64,000 nucleotides of DNA from assembly GCA_903929795.1 (NCBI GenBank), contig CAIYWC010000040.1:1-64000 (forward strand), in the 5' to 3' direction. Below, one piece after another: positions 34,635-43,085 of the stretch; position 1 is the first letter of the stretch, and the number at the start of each line of letters is the position of its first letter. The DNA comes from an uncultured Myxococcales bacterium. GTDB lineage: Bacteria; Myxococcota_A; UBA9042. The notes below the pieces were generated by a model. That model saw only the letters and a list, made by a program, of their open reading frames with translations. It ran no database searches and was not told the DNA's origin. The position numbers and the translations under genes are program-made.

Positions 34635-36293
34635 ATGAAGCTGCCCACGCCCATCGTCGCCCTGCTCCGTCCGCTGGCCCGGCTTTGCCTGCTCGCCTGC
34701 GCGATCGCGCCCGTGTGCGCACGCGATGCGGAAGCGTTTTCGGTCAATGTCCACCACTTCATCACCGAGCGGGCGCTCCGCGGCAAGATGCCCGTCGGCA
34801 ACATGTCCGGGCTGCCGGCAGACTCGTTGATCAAGTTCTGGGTGTGGATGGGCGAGAGCTTCTCGATCGACGAGATGAAGGCCGATGACCTGGACGGCTG
34901 GCGCTTTCGCCACCATTTTCCCGTGCCCCAAGCGTTCGCCGCGACGTCCATTCGCGCGTTTCTGGGCCTGAACTACGACCTCAAGCACCGTATCCGCGGC
35001 CTGGACACGATCGAGGGACTGGACGGCACCGAGCGCTTTGACGCGCACATTCAGGGCTCCGGCTGGCCCGACCTGGACGGGCGCAACCAGGACCGGCTGC
35101 TGCTGAACTTGCACGGTGAGCCGATTCATTTGGCCAACGGCCACTTGGTGCCGTTTGACCCGATGACGCTGAACATGGGTGAATTGACTGGTCTTTCCAG
35201 CCAGGCGCACGCGCACTACCAGCTGGTCGCGGACAAGCCATCGGATGACGTGGCGGTGCTGAAGACGGAGCCGTGGAATTTCGTGATCGCCATGGGCTTT
35301 CCCGGGCCGGTGATCACGTACGGCGCGTGGATGGCACAGATGCACTTGGACGTCTGCACGCTGGCGGAGTTCTGGGGCCACTTGAAGATGACCAGCGCGG
35401 GAGAGCCGATTGAAATCGCTTGGTTGGCTGCCGGCCTACACTACGTCGAGGACGCGGCCGGACCGCTGCACACGGTGCAAGTCGGCAGCTATGCCCTGTT
35501 CAAGCGCGCCAAGCTGGCCTACTGGGCGGAGGCGCTGAAGTCCTGCGGCGGCTATTGCGGGCCGCTGCCGTCGTTTCCCAAGGTTGGCCTGGGCTTTTTG
35601 CACAACCACCACCTGATGCTGGAAGCCTGGTTGGAGGATCAGGTGTATCTGGCGATGACGGGCGGGCCGGCGCATCCGGAAATCGCCAAGGCATGGGCGG
35701 CGATGGGCGAGGACGAGCCGGAGCTGTTGGCGGCGCTGGGCGACAAGCTCAAGCCGTACCAGGCCGGGCCGAAACAGCCGGCGCCGTGGCAGGACGGCCG
35801 CGGTCTGGCGACCGTGCTGGTGGAGACCGAGGCCAAGCTGGCGTCCCGCGATGGCGGCGCGCTGTATGAAGCCGCGCTGCTGGCGGGTGCGCCAACGCTG
35901 ACGGCGCTGGACACCTCCCTGCCCGACGACGGCGGCTGGCGCAAGGAGTACCTCGGCGACGCGAACGACCCCCAAGTGAAGGCGGCGATCGACACGATCG
36001 CGCGGATCCAGGCCAAGTCGCTGCGGCGCGCGGCGACGGCGGTGCGGATCTATTACGACGCGTTGAACACGGCGAGCATTGAAGCGGCAGGTCGGCGGTT
36101 GCGGCGCTCGTGCCTGGACAACATGGAAGCGGCGGAAAAGCGGCGCGACCAGTATGCCGCCCATCCGCCGCCGGACGCGGCGCAGTTCGTCAAGGATCCG
36201 GCGTTTCTGGCCGCCGAGATCGGCGGATTCATGCTGTTCCTGGCGCTGATCTGGCTCATCGTCCGGCGGCTGGACCGCAAGAAGGCCGCTTGA
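34635..36293 (+). CDS. Membrane-anchored zinc phospholipase C / S1-P1 nuclease-like protein
   Basis: This 552-residue protein has an N-terminal signal peptide ending near ARDAEAFS and a C-terminal transmembrane helix (GGFMLFLALIWLIV) followed by RRLDRKK, so the body lies outside the cytoplasmic membrane with a short inner tail. Between them are the trinuclear-zinc signatures of the phospholipase C / S1-P1 nuclease fold: NVHHFITERAL right after the signal peptide, LHYVEDAAGPLHTVQVGSY near residue 275, and HNHHLMLEAWL near residue 320. The order His, His-x-x-Glu-Asp, His, His-x-x-x-Glu is kept. It could act on phospholipids or nucleic acids; the sequence does not decide. The DUF486-like gene starts 12 bp downstream. 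Confidence 0.7.
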   Translation: MKLPTPIVALLRPLARLCLLACAIAPVCARDAEAFSVNVHHFITERALRGKMPVGNMSGLPADSLIKFWVWMGESFSIDEMKADDLDGWRFRHHFPVPQAFAATSIRAFLGLNYDLKHRIRGLDTIEGLDGTERFDAHIQGSGWPDLDGRNQDRLLLNLHGEPIHLANGHLVPFDPMTLNMGELTGLSSQAHAHYQLVADKPSDDVAVLKTEPWNFVIAMGFPGPVITYGAWMAQMHLDVCTLAEFWGHLKMTSAGEPIEIAWLAAGLHYVEDAAGPLHTVQVGSYALFKRAKLAYWAEALKSCGGYCGPLPSFPKVGLGFLHNHHLMLEAWLEDQVYLAMTGGPAHPEIAKAWAAMGEDEPELLAALGDKLKPYQAGPKQPAPWQDGRGLATVLVETEAKLASRDGGALYEAALLAGAPTLTALDTSLPDDGGWRKEYLGDANDPQVKAAIDTIARIQAKSLRRAATAVRIYYDALNTASIEAAGRRLRRSCLDNMEAAEKRRDQYAAHPPPDAAQFVKDPAFLAAEIGGFMLFLALIWLIVRRLDRKKAA

Positions 36294-36305
36294 CCGGAGC
36301 CCCGC

Positions 36306-36647
36306 ATGTCGACCCTGCTGCTGCTGCTCGCCAGCAATGTGTTCATGACCATCGCGTGGTATGGCCACCTGCGCTTCAAGACGGCGCCGCTCTGGCAGGC
36401 CGTCCTGGTCAGCTGGGCGATCGCGTTTTTTGAGTATTGCCTGCAGGTGCCCGCCAACCGCTTGGGCTACTTTGGCAAGTACTCCGCTTTTCAGCTGAAA
36501 ATCATGCAGGAAGTGCTGTCGATCGCCGTCTTCATGGTTTTTGCCGCGCTCGCCCTGGGCGAGACGCCGCGCTGGAACCACGGCGTGGCGTTCGGCCTCA
36601 TCCTGGCCGCAGCCTGGTTCGGCTTCCTGCCCAGCGGCGCGAAGTAG
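36306..36647 (+). CDS. DUF486-like small four-helix membrane protein
   Basis: The 113-residue protein has four hydrophobic helices and the conserved features of the DUF486 (DMT-like) family: SNVFMTIAWYGHLRF in helix 1, WAIAFFEYCLQVPANR in the middle and YFGKYSAFQLKIMQE before helix 3. Its role is not known. GGAG lies six bases before the ATG. The stop codon directly abuts the stop of cysK on the other strand, with no base between them. Confidence 0.85.
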   Translation: MSTLLLLLASNVFMTIAWYGHLRFKTAPLWQAVLVSWAIAFFEYCLQVPANRLGYFGKYSAFQLKIMQEVLSIAVFMVFAALALGETPRWNHGVAFGLILAAAWFGFLPSGAK

Positions 36648-37622
36648 TCAGACCGCCAAGCCCTGCTGGTCGAACACGCCTTCGAACAGGATGCCCGACA
36701 GATAGCGCTCGCCCGAATCCGGCAGGATGACCACGATGGTCTTGCCGTCAAAGGCGCCGGAGCGCGCCAGGCGATCCGCGACCGCCGCCGCCGCACCGCA
36801 GGAAATGCCCGCCAGAATGCCCTCTTCGCGCGCGAGGCGCCGGGCGAACTCCACAGACTCCTCGTTGGTCACCAGCTCGACGCGGTCGATGATCGACAGG
36901 TCCAGCGTGTCCGGGATAAAGCCCGCGCCAATGCCTTGAATCTTGTGCGGTCCCGGCACGATCTCCTGGCCCGCGCGCTTTTGCGTGATCACCGGGCTCG
37001 CCGTCGGCTCCACCGCCACGCTCAGGATCTGCTTGCCCTTTTGCTGCTTGATGAAGCGCGACACCCCGGTGATCGTCCCGCCGGTGCCCACGCCGCTGAC
37101 CAGCACATCGATCGCGCCGTCGGTGTCGTTCCAAATCTCCGGCCCGGTCGTCTTTTCGTGAATCGCCGGGTTGGCCGGATTCTTGAACTGCTGCGGCATG
37201 AAATACTTCGCGTCGCTCGCGGCGATCTCCTCGGCCTTGGCGATCGCGCCCTTCATCCCTTTGGCGCCCTCCGTCAGCACGAGCTTGGCGCCCAGCGCGG
37301 CCAGAATTTTGCGGCGCTCCACGCTCATCGTCTCCGGCATGGTCAGCGTGATCGGATAGCCGCGCGCCGCCGCCACGTACGCCAGCGCGATGCCGGTATT
37401 GCCGCTGGTCGGTTCGACGATCTCCTTGCCCGGGCCGAGCAAGCCGCGCGCTTCCGCGTCCCAAATCATCGCCGCGCCGATGCGGCACTTGACGGAATAC
37501 GCGGGGTTGCGGCCCTCGATCTTGGCCAGCACGGTCACGTTCGGGTTGCCGATGATGCGGTTGAGGCGGACCAGCGGCGTGCGGCCGATGGACTGGGAGT
37601 TGTCGGAGAAAATGTGGCTCAT
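36648..37622 (-). CDS. cysK: Cysteine synthase (O-acetylserine sulfhydrylase)
   Basis: This PLP enzyme makes cysteine from O-acetylserine and sulfide. The 324-residue protein carries the PLP Lys K45 in YSVKCRIGA, the substrate loop [11 protein letters not shown], and the phosphate loop [11 protein letters not shown]. Overall it is close to E. coli CysK. AGGA lies upstream of the ATG, and a good promoter with a 17-bp spacer sits about 73 bp before it. A 14-bp perfect palindrome (37636-37649) lies in the leader. It is convergent with the DUF486-like gene. Confidence 0.95.
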   Translation of the reverse strand: MSHIFSDNSQSIGRTPLVRLNRIIGNPNVTVLAKIEGRNPAYSVKCRIGAAMIWDAEARGLLGPGKEIVEPTSGNTGIALAYVAAARGYPITLTMPETMSVERRKILAALGAKLVLTEGAKGMKGAIAKAEEIAASDAKYFMPQQFKNPANPAIHEKTTGPEIWNDTDGAIDVLVSGVGTGGTITGVSRFIKQQKGKQILSVAVEPTASPVITQKRAGQEIVPGPHKIQGIGAGFIPDTLDLSIIDRVELVTNEESVEFARRLAREEGILAGISCGAAAAVADRLARSGAFDGKTIVVILPDSGERYLSGILFEGVFDQQGLAV

Positions 37623-37635
37623 GGTGCAGTCCTTG

Positions 37636-37649
37636 CGACGCGCGCGTCG
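37636..37649. promoter_or_regulatory. 14-bp palindrome in the cysK leader
   Basis: CGACGCGCGCGTCG is a perfect palindrome 13 bp before the cysK start codon and downstream of its predicted promoter. It could be an operator or a leader hairpin; alternating CG sequence also arises by chance in GC-rich DNA. Confidence 0.3.
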
Positions 37650-37694
37650 TGAAAATGGCGCCGGAGCAGACCGATGCCCACGCGCTTCACAGTG

Positions 37695-37723
37695 CCAATA
37701 CCAAGACTGGACGTCAATGTCAA
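37695..37723 (-). promoter_or_regulatory. Promoter of cysK
   Basis: On the minus strand a perfect -35 TTGACA (37718-37723) is followed by 17 bp and TATTGG (37695-37700). The leader to the ATG would be about 65 bases. Confidence 0.65.
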
Positions 37724-37834
37724 CTAAGCTGATAGGGTTTATCTGACAACTGACGAAGGCACGCGGAATCGGCCTCGCGGCGCATCCGCAAATCCGCTAC
37801 GCTGCGGCGACAACAGCCGCCGGAACCGCCACCG

Positions 37835-38626
37835 ATGCCCCAACCGCTGCGCAAAATCCTGGTCGTGCAACACGTGCCGCATGAGCCGCTGGGCACCCTG
37901 GATCGGTTGCTGCGCGCAGCGCGAATTCGCATCAAATTCGTGAACTTCTCGCGCAATCCGGACACGGTGCCCGACATCACCGGTTACGACGCGCTGATCG
38001 TGCTCGGCGGACCGATGAACGTCGACGAAGGCCACCGGTATCCACACCTGCTGACGGAAATGCGCCTGCTGCAGGCCGCGCTCGATGCCGGGCTGCCGAT
38101 TCTGGGCATCTGCCTCGGCGCGCAGCTGCTCGCGCACGTGCTGGGCGCGCACGTGGGGCGCAATCGCGCGCAGGAGCTCGGTTGGCACCCGGTGCGGCTG
38201 ACGGCGGCGGGCGAGCAGGATCCGGCGCTGCACCACCTGGCCGATGGCCGGCAGGTCTTTCACTGGCACGGCGACACGTTCGCGATCCCGGCGGGCGCGG
38301 TCCACCTGGCCGAGAGCGATTTGTGCGCCAACCAGGCGTTCCGCTACGGCCAGCACGCCTACGGCTTGCAGTTCCATCTGGAAGCCGACGAGCCGGTGAT
38401 CGAGCGCTGGCTGCGCATCTACCAAGCGGATTTGGCCGCGGCCAACGGCCTGCAAGCGGGGCAGCGGATTCACCTGGAAACGCGCGCCCACCTGCTGCCG
38501 ATGCGCGCGCTGGGCGACGCCGTTTTTGGCGACCTGCTGCGGCTTTTTGGCTGGCAGGAGCGCGCCGCCCCGGTTCAGCTCGGACACCGAATGACGGTGC
38601 CGATTCCGCGAATTCTGGATAAATAA
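37835..38626 (+). CDS. Class I glutamine amidotransferase-like protein
   Basis: This 263-residue stand-alone GATase1 domain resembles the amidotransferase part of GMP synthase. The nucleophile is C93 in GICLGAQLLAHVLGA, and the catalytic His/Glu are H181 and E183 in FHLEADEP. No synthetase domain is fused. Such proteins either hydrolyse glutamine for an unknown partner or act on gamma-glutamyl compounds. The ATG at 37835 has only a weak Shine-Dalgarno. The gene stands between divergent cysK and a convergent FNR-like regulator, so context does not identify the substrate. Confidence 0.85.
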   Translation: MPQPLRKILVVQHVPHEPLGTLDRLLRAARIRIKFVNFSRNPDTVPDITGYDALIVLGGPMNVDEGHRYPHLLTEMRLLQAALDAGLPILGICLGAQLLAHVLGAHVGRNRAQELGWHPVRLTAAGEQDPALHHLADGRQVFHWHGDTFAIPAGAVHLAESDLCANQAFRYGQHAYGLQFHLEADEPVIERWLRIYQADLAAANGLQAGQRIHLETRAHLLPMRALGDAVFGDLLRLFGWQERAAPVQLGHRMTVPIPRILDK

Positions 38627-38646
38627 CAATTTGTTCGCGTCAGACC

Positions 38647-39429
38647 CTACCGCTTCGCGCCGCGATCCTGGACCTTGCCGGCCTGATTGAGGCCATCGCG
38701 GTCGGTGATCACCCAGCGCTTGGTCTCGCCGCGGATGCAGCCGTCGCGTTCCAGCTCCCCCAACGCGCGGCACGCGGTCTCCTGCGCCAGACCGACGACG
38801 CCCGCCAAGTCCGCCAGCGTGATGTTCTTGGGCACGCAGAGCTCGCCGTCGTCCGCCGTCTTGACGTGGCGCGTCAGCCAGGACGCAACTTTGGCCGTTG
38901 ACCGCACCGTCCCCAGGCAGACTTGCAGCGCCCGCGCCTCGCGCAGCTGGCCGATCAGCCGCCGCGTCATGTATCGGCCCAGCTGCGGCGAGTGCTTCAG
39001 CGCCTCGACCATGTCCAGCTTCGGCGCACCACAGACCTCCGCGGACCGCAGCGCGATGGCGGAAACATGGTGGACGCCCTCATCCAGCGTATCCAACCCG
39101 AGCATCTCGCCCGCGCCGAACACCGCCAGCACGTGCTCGCGACCGGTCGTGTCCACCGTGACGATCTTGAGCTGTCCGCTGCGCACTGTGTAGATGCCCG
39201 TCGCGGCCTCGCCTTCGCGAAAAAGCACCTCGCGCGGCGCGAGCTTGCGTGCGACCGCGCGTTCGCAAACCGCCGCAGCCGCCGTGTCGCCGGCCATGGC
39301 AGCGCTGTTGAAGATGCATTCGCTGCATCCTGCGGATCGGGTGGACTTGGGCGAGGCCGTCTTCAATCGTTCACCGGAGGCAAGGGCAGGCAGGGCTCGC
39401 GAAGGTAACGCGCTACCCCGGGAAGTCAT
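38647..39429 (-). CDS. Crp/Fnr-family regulator, probable FNR-type oxygen sensor
   Basis: The 260-residue protein has a cyclic-nucleotide-type beta-barrel (FREGEAATGIYTVRSGQLKI), a dimerisation helix and a C-terminal winged helix (ITLADLAGVVGLAQETACRAL), which is FNR-like. Cys35 and Cys38 lie near the N-terminus in GCSEC, Cys55 follows, and Cys133 in AEVCGAPKLD aligns with the central cluster Cys of E. coli FNR. These four could bind a [4Fe-4S] cluster, though the spacing of the third differs from the C-x2-C-x5-C of FNR. The start is uncertain because no strong ribosome site precedes the ATG at 39429. It is a candidate regulator of the anaerobic genes in this window. Confidence 0.85.
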   Translation of the reverse strand: MTSRGSALPSRALPALASGERLKTASPKSTRSAGCSECIFNSAAMAGDTAAAAVCERAVARKLAPREVLFREGEAATGIYTVRSGQLKIVTVDTTGREHVLAVFGAGEMLGLDTLDEGVHHVSAIALRSAEVCGAPKLDMVEALKHSPQLGRYMTRRLIGQLREARALQVCLGTVRSTAKVASWLTRHVKTADDGELCVPKNITLADLAGVVGLAQETACRALGELERDGCIRGETKRWVITDRDGLNQAGKVQDRGAKR

Positions 39430-39554
39430 TGACGGTGGTCAACACCCCGACGCCATTGTCGGACTGCCCATGCCGAATCGCACCATTTTCAGCACACTTC
39501 TTCACAAACCACCACCCCAGGTGGGAGCGCGCCAGAGCGGTGCCAAGCCCGCCA

Positions 39555-40970
39555 TCAGTGACCCGCGCCGCGGCCGGGGATCACGTTCCACAGGCGTGCG
39601 ATCAGGGCAAACCCGATGAGCGCGAACAGGATTGGCGCGGACGCCCAGATTTTCCAGCCAAAACGGTCGAGCAAGTGACCCATGCCGACCCCGACGATCG
39701 AGCCGGCGAGGTACTGCGCGCCATCCAGCAAGCCGGCGGCGGTGGCAACGGCCTTGCGCCCGCCGAAGTCCATCGACGCCGCGCCGCCGACCATCGAGTG
39801 GGCGCCCTGGATGCAGAGTGAGACGGCGATCAGCAGGCCCATCGAGACCCACGCGGATGCCAGGTAGTTGTCGTTCAGCCCGAGCAAACCCAGGCAGACG
39901 GCTTGGCCGAGGAAGGCGAACGCGATGACCGGTGCGCGCCGCGACCCGAAGACGCGGTCGGAGACGTTGCCGGCCAGCAGCCCGCCGAGGATCGCCGCGA
40001 TGGGCATGCCGACGGACGCGATCTGGTAGGGCAAAAAGTGGCTCAGTTCCTTGGGCGCGACGTGGTAGACATTGCTGAAGTATTTGGCCCACCAGTGATC
40101 GACCGAGTTGCGCACGAAGCCGATCATCATCGACGCCAGCGCGATGACCCACATCGTCGGATTGGCGAAGACCTTGGTCAGCACAAAGCCGAGCGTGGCA
40201 GGCGCCTCGGCCTCCGCTTGGGTCATGTCACCGGTGTCGAAGTCGCCCAGCCCGGCAGCGGCGGGGCTATCCGCGACCCAAAGCTTGTTGGCGACAAACA
40301 GCAGCGACAGCGCGAGCGCCGGCACCCAAAATACATACTGCCAGGGCAAAAATACCAGCAAGAACGGGCCAAACGAGAACGCCAGCGTGCGGCCCGACTG
40401 GATCATGATGCCAAAAATGCCGGCAAACTTGCCGCGCTCGGTGACATGGAACCAGTGCGCGTTGATCTTGACGATGGACAGCGCGCCAAACGACTGGAAG
40501 TAGTGATTGAGCGCCCAGAGCGCGGCGAAGATGTGCAGCGCAGTGCTGGCGGTCAGGCCAAAGTTGAGAACAGCGGCGGCGGTGACGTGCTGGCGGTCGG
40601 CGCTCCAGACGGCGGCGTGATCGAGCATGAGGTAGCCGGCGCCAAACAGCAGGTTGAAGATCGCCGAGCCGACGCAGCCGATGAGGATCGCGCGCTTGCC
40701 GCCGATCTTGTCGGCCAGCGGGCCGTTCAGAAAGACGGAAAAGCCGTAGACAATCGTGCCGGCGGAGATGACGGTGCCGAGTTGAGCGTTGCTCCAGCCA
40801 AAAATGTCAGACAGGTACGCGGAAACAGCGGAGAAATTGTAGCGGGCCATGTAGAAAAAGCCGTACATCATCCCCAGGAACACCCAGTTCTGCGCCCGGC
40901 GGCGGCGAAACGCGGGCGTCAGGCGGTCGGCGAGCGCGAATGGGGCGGATGGGACGGGCGCGGCAGACAT
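39555..40970 (-). CDS. Major facilitator transporter, organophosphate:phosphate antiporter type
   Basis: This 471-residue, 12-helix transporter belongs to the organophosphate:phosphate antiporter branch that includes GlpT and UhpT. The first helix region FFYMARYNFSAVSAYL and the loop LNGPLADKIGGKRAI match the family signature. The actual substrate (glycerol 3-phosphate, a sugar phosphate or other) is not clear. The ATG at 40970 has GGAGG four bases upstream; a frame open to 41186 overlaps the divergent gene and was rejected. A TTGACA-based promoter lies in the 100-bp divergent region. Confidence 0.88.
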   Translation of the reverse strand: MSAAPVPSAPFALADRLTPAFRRRRAQNWVFLGMMYGFFYMARYNFSAVSAYLSDIFGWSNAQLGTVISAGTIVYGFSVFLNGPLADKIGGKRAILIGCVGSAIFNLLFGAGYLMLDHAAVWSADRQHVTAAAVLNFGLTASTALHIFAALWALNHYFQSFGALSIVKINAHWFHVTERGKFAGIFGIMIQSGRTLAFSFGPFLLVFLPWQYVFWVPALALSLLFVANKLWVADSPAAAGLGDFDTGDMTQAEAEAPATLGFVLTKVFANPTMWVIALASMMIGFVRNSVDHWWAKYFSNVYHVAPKELSHFLPYQIASVGMPIAAILGGLLAGNVSDRVFGSRRAPVIAFAFLGQAVCLGLLGLNDNYLASAWVSMGLLIAVSLCIQGAHSMVGGAASMDFGGRKAVATAAGLLDGAQYLAGSIVGVGMGHLLDRFGWKIWASAPILFALIGFALIARLWNVIPGRGAGH

Positions 40971-40991
40971 GCAACCTCCGGAGACGCAGTT

Positions 40992-41020
40992 AGCAGACCC
41001 GGCGGCGCAGCTTGTGTCAA
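40992..41020 (-). promoter_or_regulatory. Possible promoter of the transporter gene
   Basis: Minus-strand TTGACA (41015-41020) is followed after 17 bp by TCTGCT (40992-40997), about 22 bp before the start codon. The -35 is perfect, the -10 weak. Confidence 0.4.
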
Positions 41021-41043
41021 GGCAGCGGCCGGGGGCGGGGAAT

Positions 41044-41072
41044 GTGACAGCTTGATGACAAGTTGCTACGGT
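41044..41072 (+). promoter_or_regulatory. Possible promoter of the unknown membrane protein gene
   Basis: GTGACA (41044-41049), a 17-bp spacer and TACGGT (41067-41072). On the minus strand the same place reads TGTCATCAAGCTGTC, an 11-bp-period TGTC repeat like those upstream of korA. If the promoter is real, transcription starts close to the ATG at 41083. Confidence 0.4.
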
Positions 41073-41082
41073 GAAGCCCTTG

Positions 41083-42597
41083 ATGACCCTGCTGCACCGC
41101 ACTGACCCGCTGCCCGATCCCGACGCTCCGCCGCTGCAGCTGCACGTCGCGGCACACGACCAGTCGCGCGTGGAGTGGATTTGCACGGTGCCGCTGGCGC
41201 CGCCGGGCGTGACGCAGAACTACCAGGTGACGTTCGAGTTCGAGATTCCCGATGCGATTTGGGTGCCGCACGACGCCTGGCAGCGCTATCAAGTGCGGAC
41301 CCGGCTGACCAGTCCGCCGCTGCGCCAGCAACGCCAGACGCCGACGGTCGGCGACCCACGCGACGGGCTCCGTATGCGCGCGCTGTCGGTGGCGCAGGCG
41401 CTGCGCGTGACTGGGCGCGCGCCGGTGAAGCTCCTGATGGATGCCCAGCGGCGCGATGGCACGCTACGCGCCGCGGAGTCGACCGAGGCGATCGCCGGGC
41501 TGCACGCCGCGCTGGGCCACGTGGTGACGCTGCGGGTCTGGCTGGCAGCGCAGAGCGCGAACAACGACGCGTCGCTCCAGCGGGAAAAGCTGCTCGCGGA
41601 TGAGTACGTGTCGGGCCACGTGCTGCTGTTGCTGACCCGCCTGCGGGCGGCGCTGCACGCACGCCACACGCACAAACCGCGGCTGATGGCGGGCGCGAGC
41701 CAGGACGTGCTGGACGCGCTGTCGGCGGCGCTGCGGGCGGAGCACGGCCACCGTCAGGCGACCGACATGCACCCGGCGGCGCCGCACAGCCCCGCGGAGG
41801 TCGAGGCATATGTCAACCGCGCGGCGCAGCTGAAAAAACACTTCCAGCAAGCGCTGTTTCTCGACGTGACGGCGTTCATGCTGGACGAGCGGCTGCGCAA
41901 CTGGATCGCCGCGACGATGGCGATGGTGGCGGCGGTCTTCTATTTTGCCTGGCAGATTTCCGTGCTCAACGCCGTCACGACCGGCGCGACGACGGTGTCG
42001 CTCGCGCTGGCGGCGCTGGTCGGCGCGCTTGTGTACGCGGCCAAGGACCGCATCAAAGAGGTTGGCCGGTCCTGGCTGGCTGAGAAGTTGAAGCACACGT
42101 ACGCGGATCGCATCGCGCGGCTGCGGCTGCAAGCGCGAATGGACCCACAGCGCAGCGAATTCGTGCTGGCGCGCGAAACTATTACGGTGCAGAAATACCT
42201 GGCGGCGGACCGAGTGAATCCAGAATTGGGCGTGACGACAGCGGTATTTCGGCTGAGGATTCGCGAACGGCTGCGCCATACGGGCCTCGCACAGCTCCAC
42301 GCGCAAGGCCTGCTGGGCTTGAAGCACGTGTTCCGCTACGACCTGTCGCCGCTGCTCGCCAAGCTGGACGATCACGAAAAGCACGTCCCGGTGCTGGGGC
42401 CAAATGGCCTGACGCTGCGTAGCGCCTCGCGCGTGTACCTGCTGCCGGTGATTGTGCGGCTGTCACGTCAGGAGCCGGACGGCGATCGCGAACTGCTATG
42501 CGTGCGCGGTCAACTGGTGCTGCGTGGACGAAAACTCGTGCGTTTCTCGCCACAACTGCACCGCGCGCCGGCTGCGACGGCACAGGAATCTGGCTGA
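41083..42597 (+). CDS. Unknown protein with two central transmembrane helices
   Basis: I do not recognise this 504-residue protein. The first 280 residues are soluble, with a predicted beta-rich start and a long helical stretch from about residue 100. Two hydrophobic helices follow near residues 285-325 (TMAMVAAVFYFAWQ and LALAALVGALVYAAK), with a charged tail of about 170 residues ending in mixed beta sequence. No catalytic motif is evident. The start could also be GTG at 41071, but GGTGAAG lies six bases before the ATG and the predicted promoter overlaps the GTG. The downstream cupin gene follows after 46 bp. A membrane-bound signalling or scaffold role is only a guess. Confidence 0.8.
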   Translation: MTLLHRTDPLPDPDAPPLQLHVAAHDQSRVEWICTVPLAPPGVTQNYQVTFEFEIPDAIWVPHDAWQRYQVRTRLTSPPLRQQRQTPTVGDPRDGLRMRALSVAQALRVTGRAPVKLLMDAQRRDGTLRAAESTEAIAGLHAALGHVVTLRVWLAAQSANNDASLQREKLLADEYVSGHVLLLLTRLRAALHARHTHKPRLMAGASQDVLDALSAALRAEHGHRQATDMHPAAPHSPAEVEAYVNRAAQLKKHFQQALFLDVTAFMLDERLRNWIAATMAMVAAVFYFAWQISVLNAVTTGATTVSLALAALVGALVYAAKDRIKEVGRSWLAEKLKHTYADRIARLRLQARMDPQRSEFVLARETITVQKYLAADRVNPELGVTTAVFRLRIRERLRHTGLAQLHAQGLLGLKHVFRYDLSPLLAKLDDHEKHVPVLGPNGLTLRSASRVYLLPVIVRLSRQEPDGDRELLCVRGQLVLRGRKLVRFSPQLHRAPAATAQESG

Positions 42598-42643
42598 ACG
42601 CGCGGGCTTGTGGCAGGCTCCATCGTCCCAACGCGAGGAACAC

Positions 42644-42979
42644 ATGCGCATCGTCGACAAACCCTGGGGCCATGAAGAAATCTGGGCCGAAACACCGCGT
42701 TACGCCGGAAAATTCCTGATCATTTCCGCGGGCGAAATGCTGTCGCGCCAATACCACGAGCAAAAGGAAGAGACGATTTGCGTTCTGGAAGGCGTGCTGA
42801 TCCTGGAAATCGGCCGCGACCCACCGCAGCAATTGCTGCTCAAGCCCGGCCAGTCGTATCACGTCAAGCCCGGAACTGTGCACCGGTTTTGCGCTGGCGA
42901 GACCGACGTCCGGCTGGTGGAAGTCAGCACGCCGGAGCTGGACGATGTGGTGCGGCTGGAGGACAAGTATGCGCGATGA
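42644..42979 (+). CDS. Cupin protein, mannose-6-phosphate isomerase type
   Basis: The 111-residue single-domain cupin resembles the C-terminal part of type II phosphomannose isomerases. The start KPWGHEEIWAET is characteristic, and the metal-binding motif runs QYHEQKEETICVLEG, followed by PGTVHRF. Both cupin motifs are therefore complete. It may isomerise or bind a sugar phosphate. AGGA lies four bases before the ATG. It follows the unknown membrane protein by 46 bp and precedes a separately promoted giant gene. Confidence 0.85.
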   Translation: MRIVDKPWGHEEIWAETPRYAGKFLIISAGEMLSRQYHEQKEETICVLEGVLILEIGRDPPQQLLLKPGQSYHVKPGTVHRFCAGETDVRLVEVSTPELDDVVRLEDKYAR

Positions 42980-42996
42980 TTCGACCGCTTGGACGC

Positions 42997-43025
42997 TTGT
43001 CGAGGGCAAGATCGCCAGCTAGACT
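42997..43025 (+). promoter_or_regulatory. Promoter of the giant repeat-protein gene
   Basis: TTGTCG (42997-43002), a 17-bp spacer and TAGACT (43020-43025), 60 bp before the chosen ATG. Transcription should start near 43032, which argues against the TTG codon at 43038 as the translation start. Confidence 0.6.
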
Positions 43026-43085
43026 CGGCCGCGGAAGTTGGTCCGCTGGCGCTGTGCCGCGACCTTGATCAGGAGCACGCTTTTG

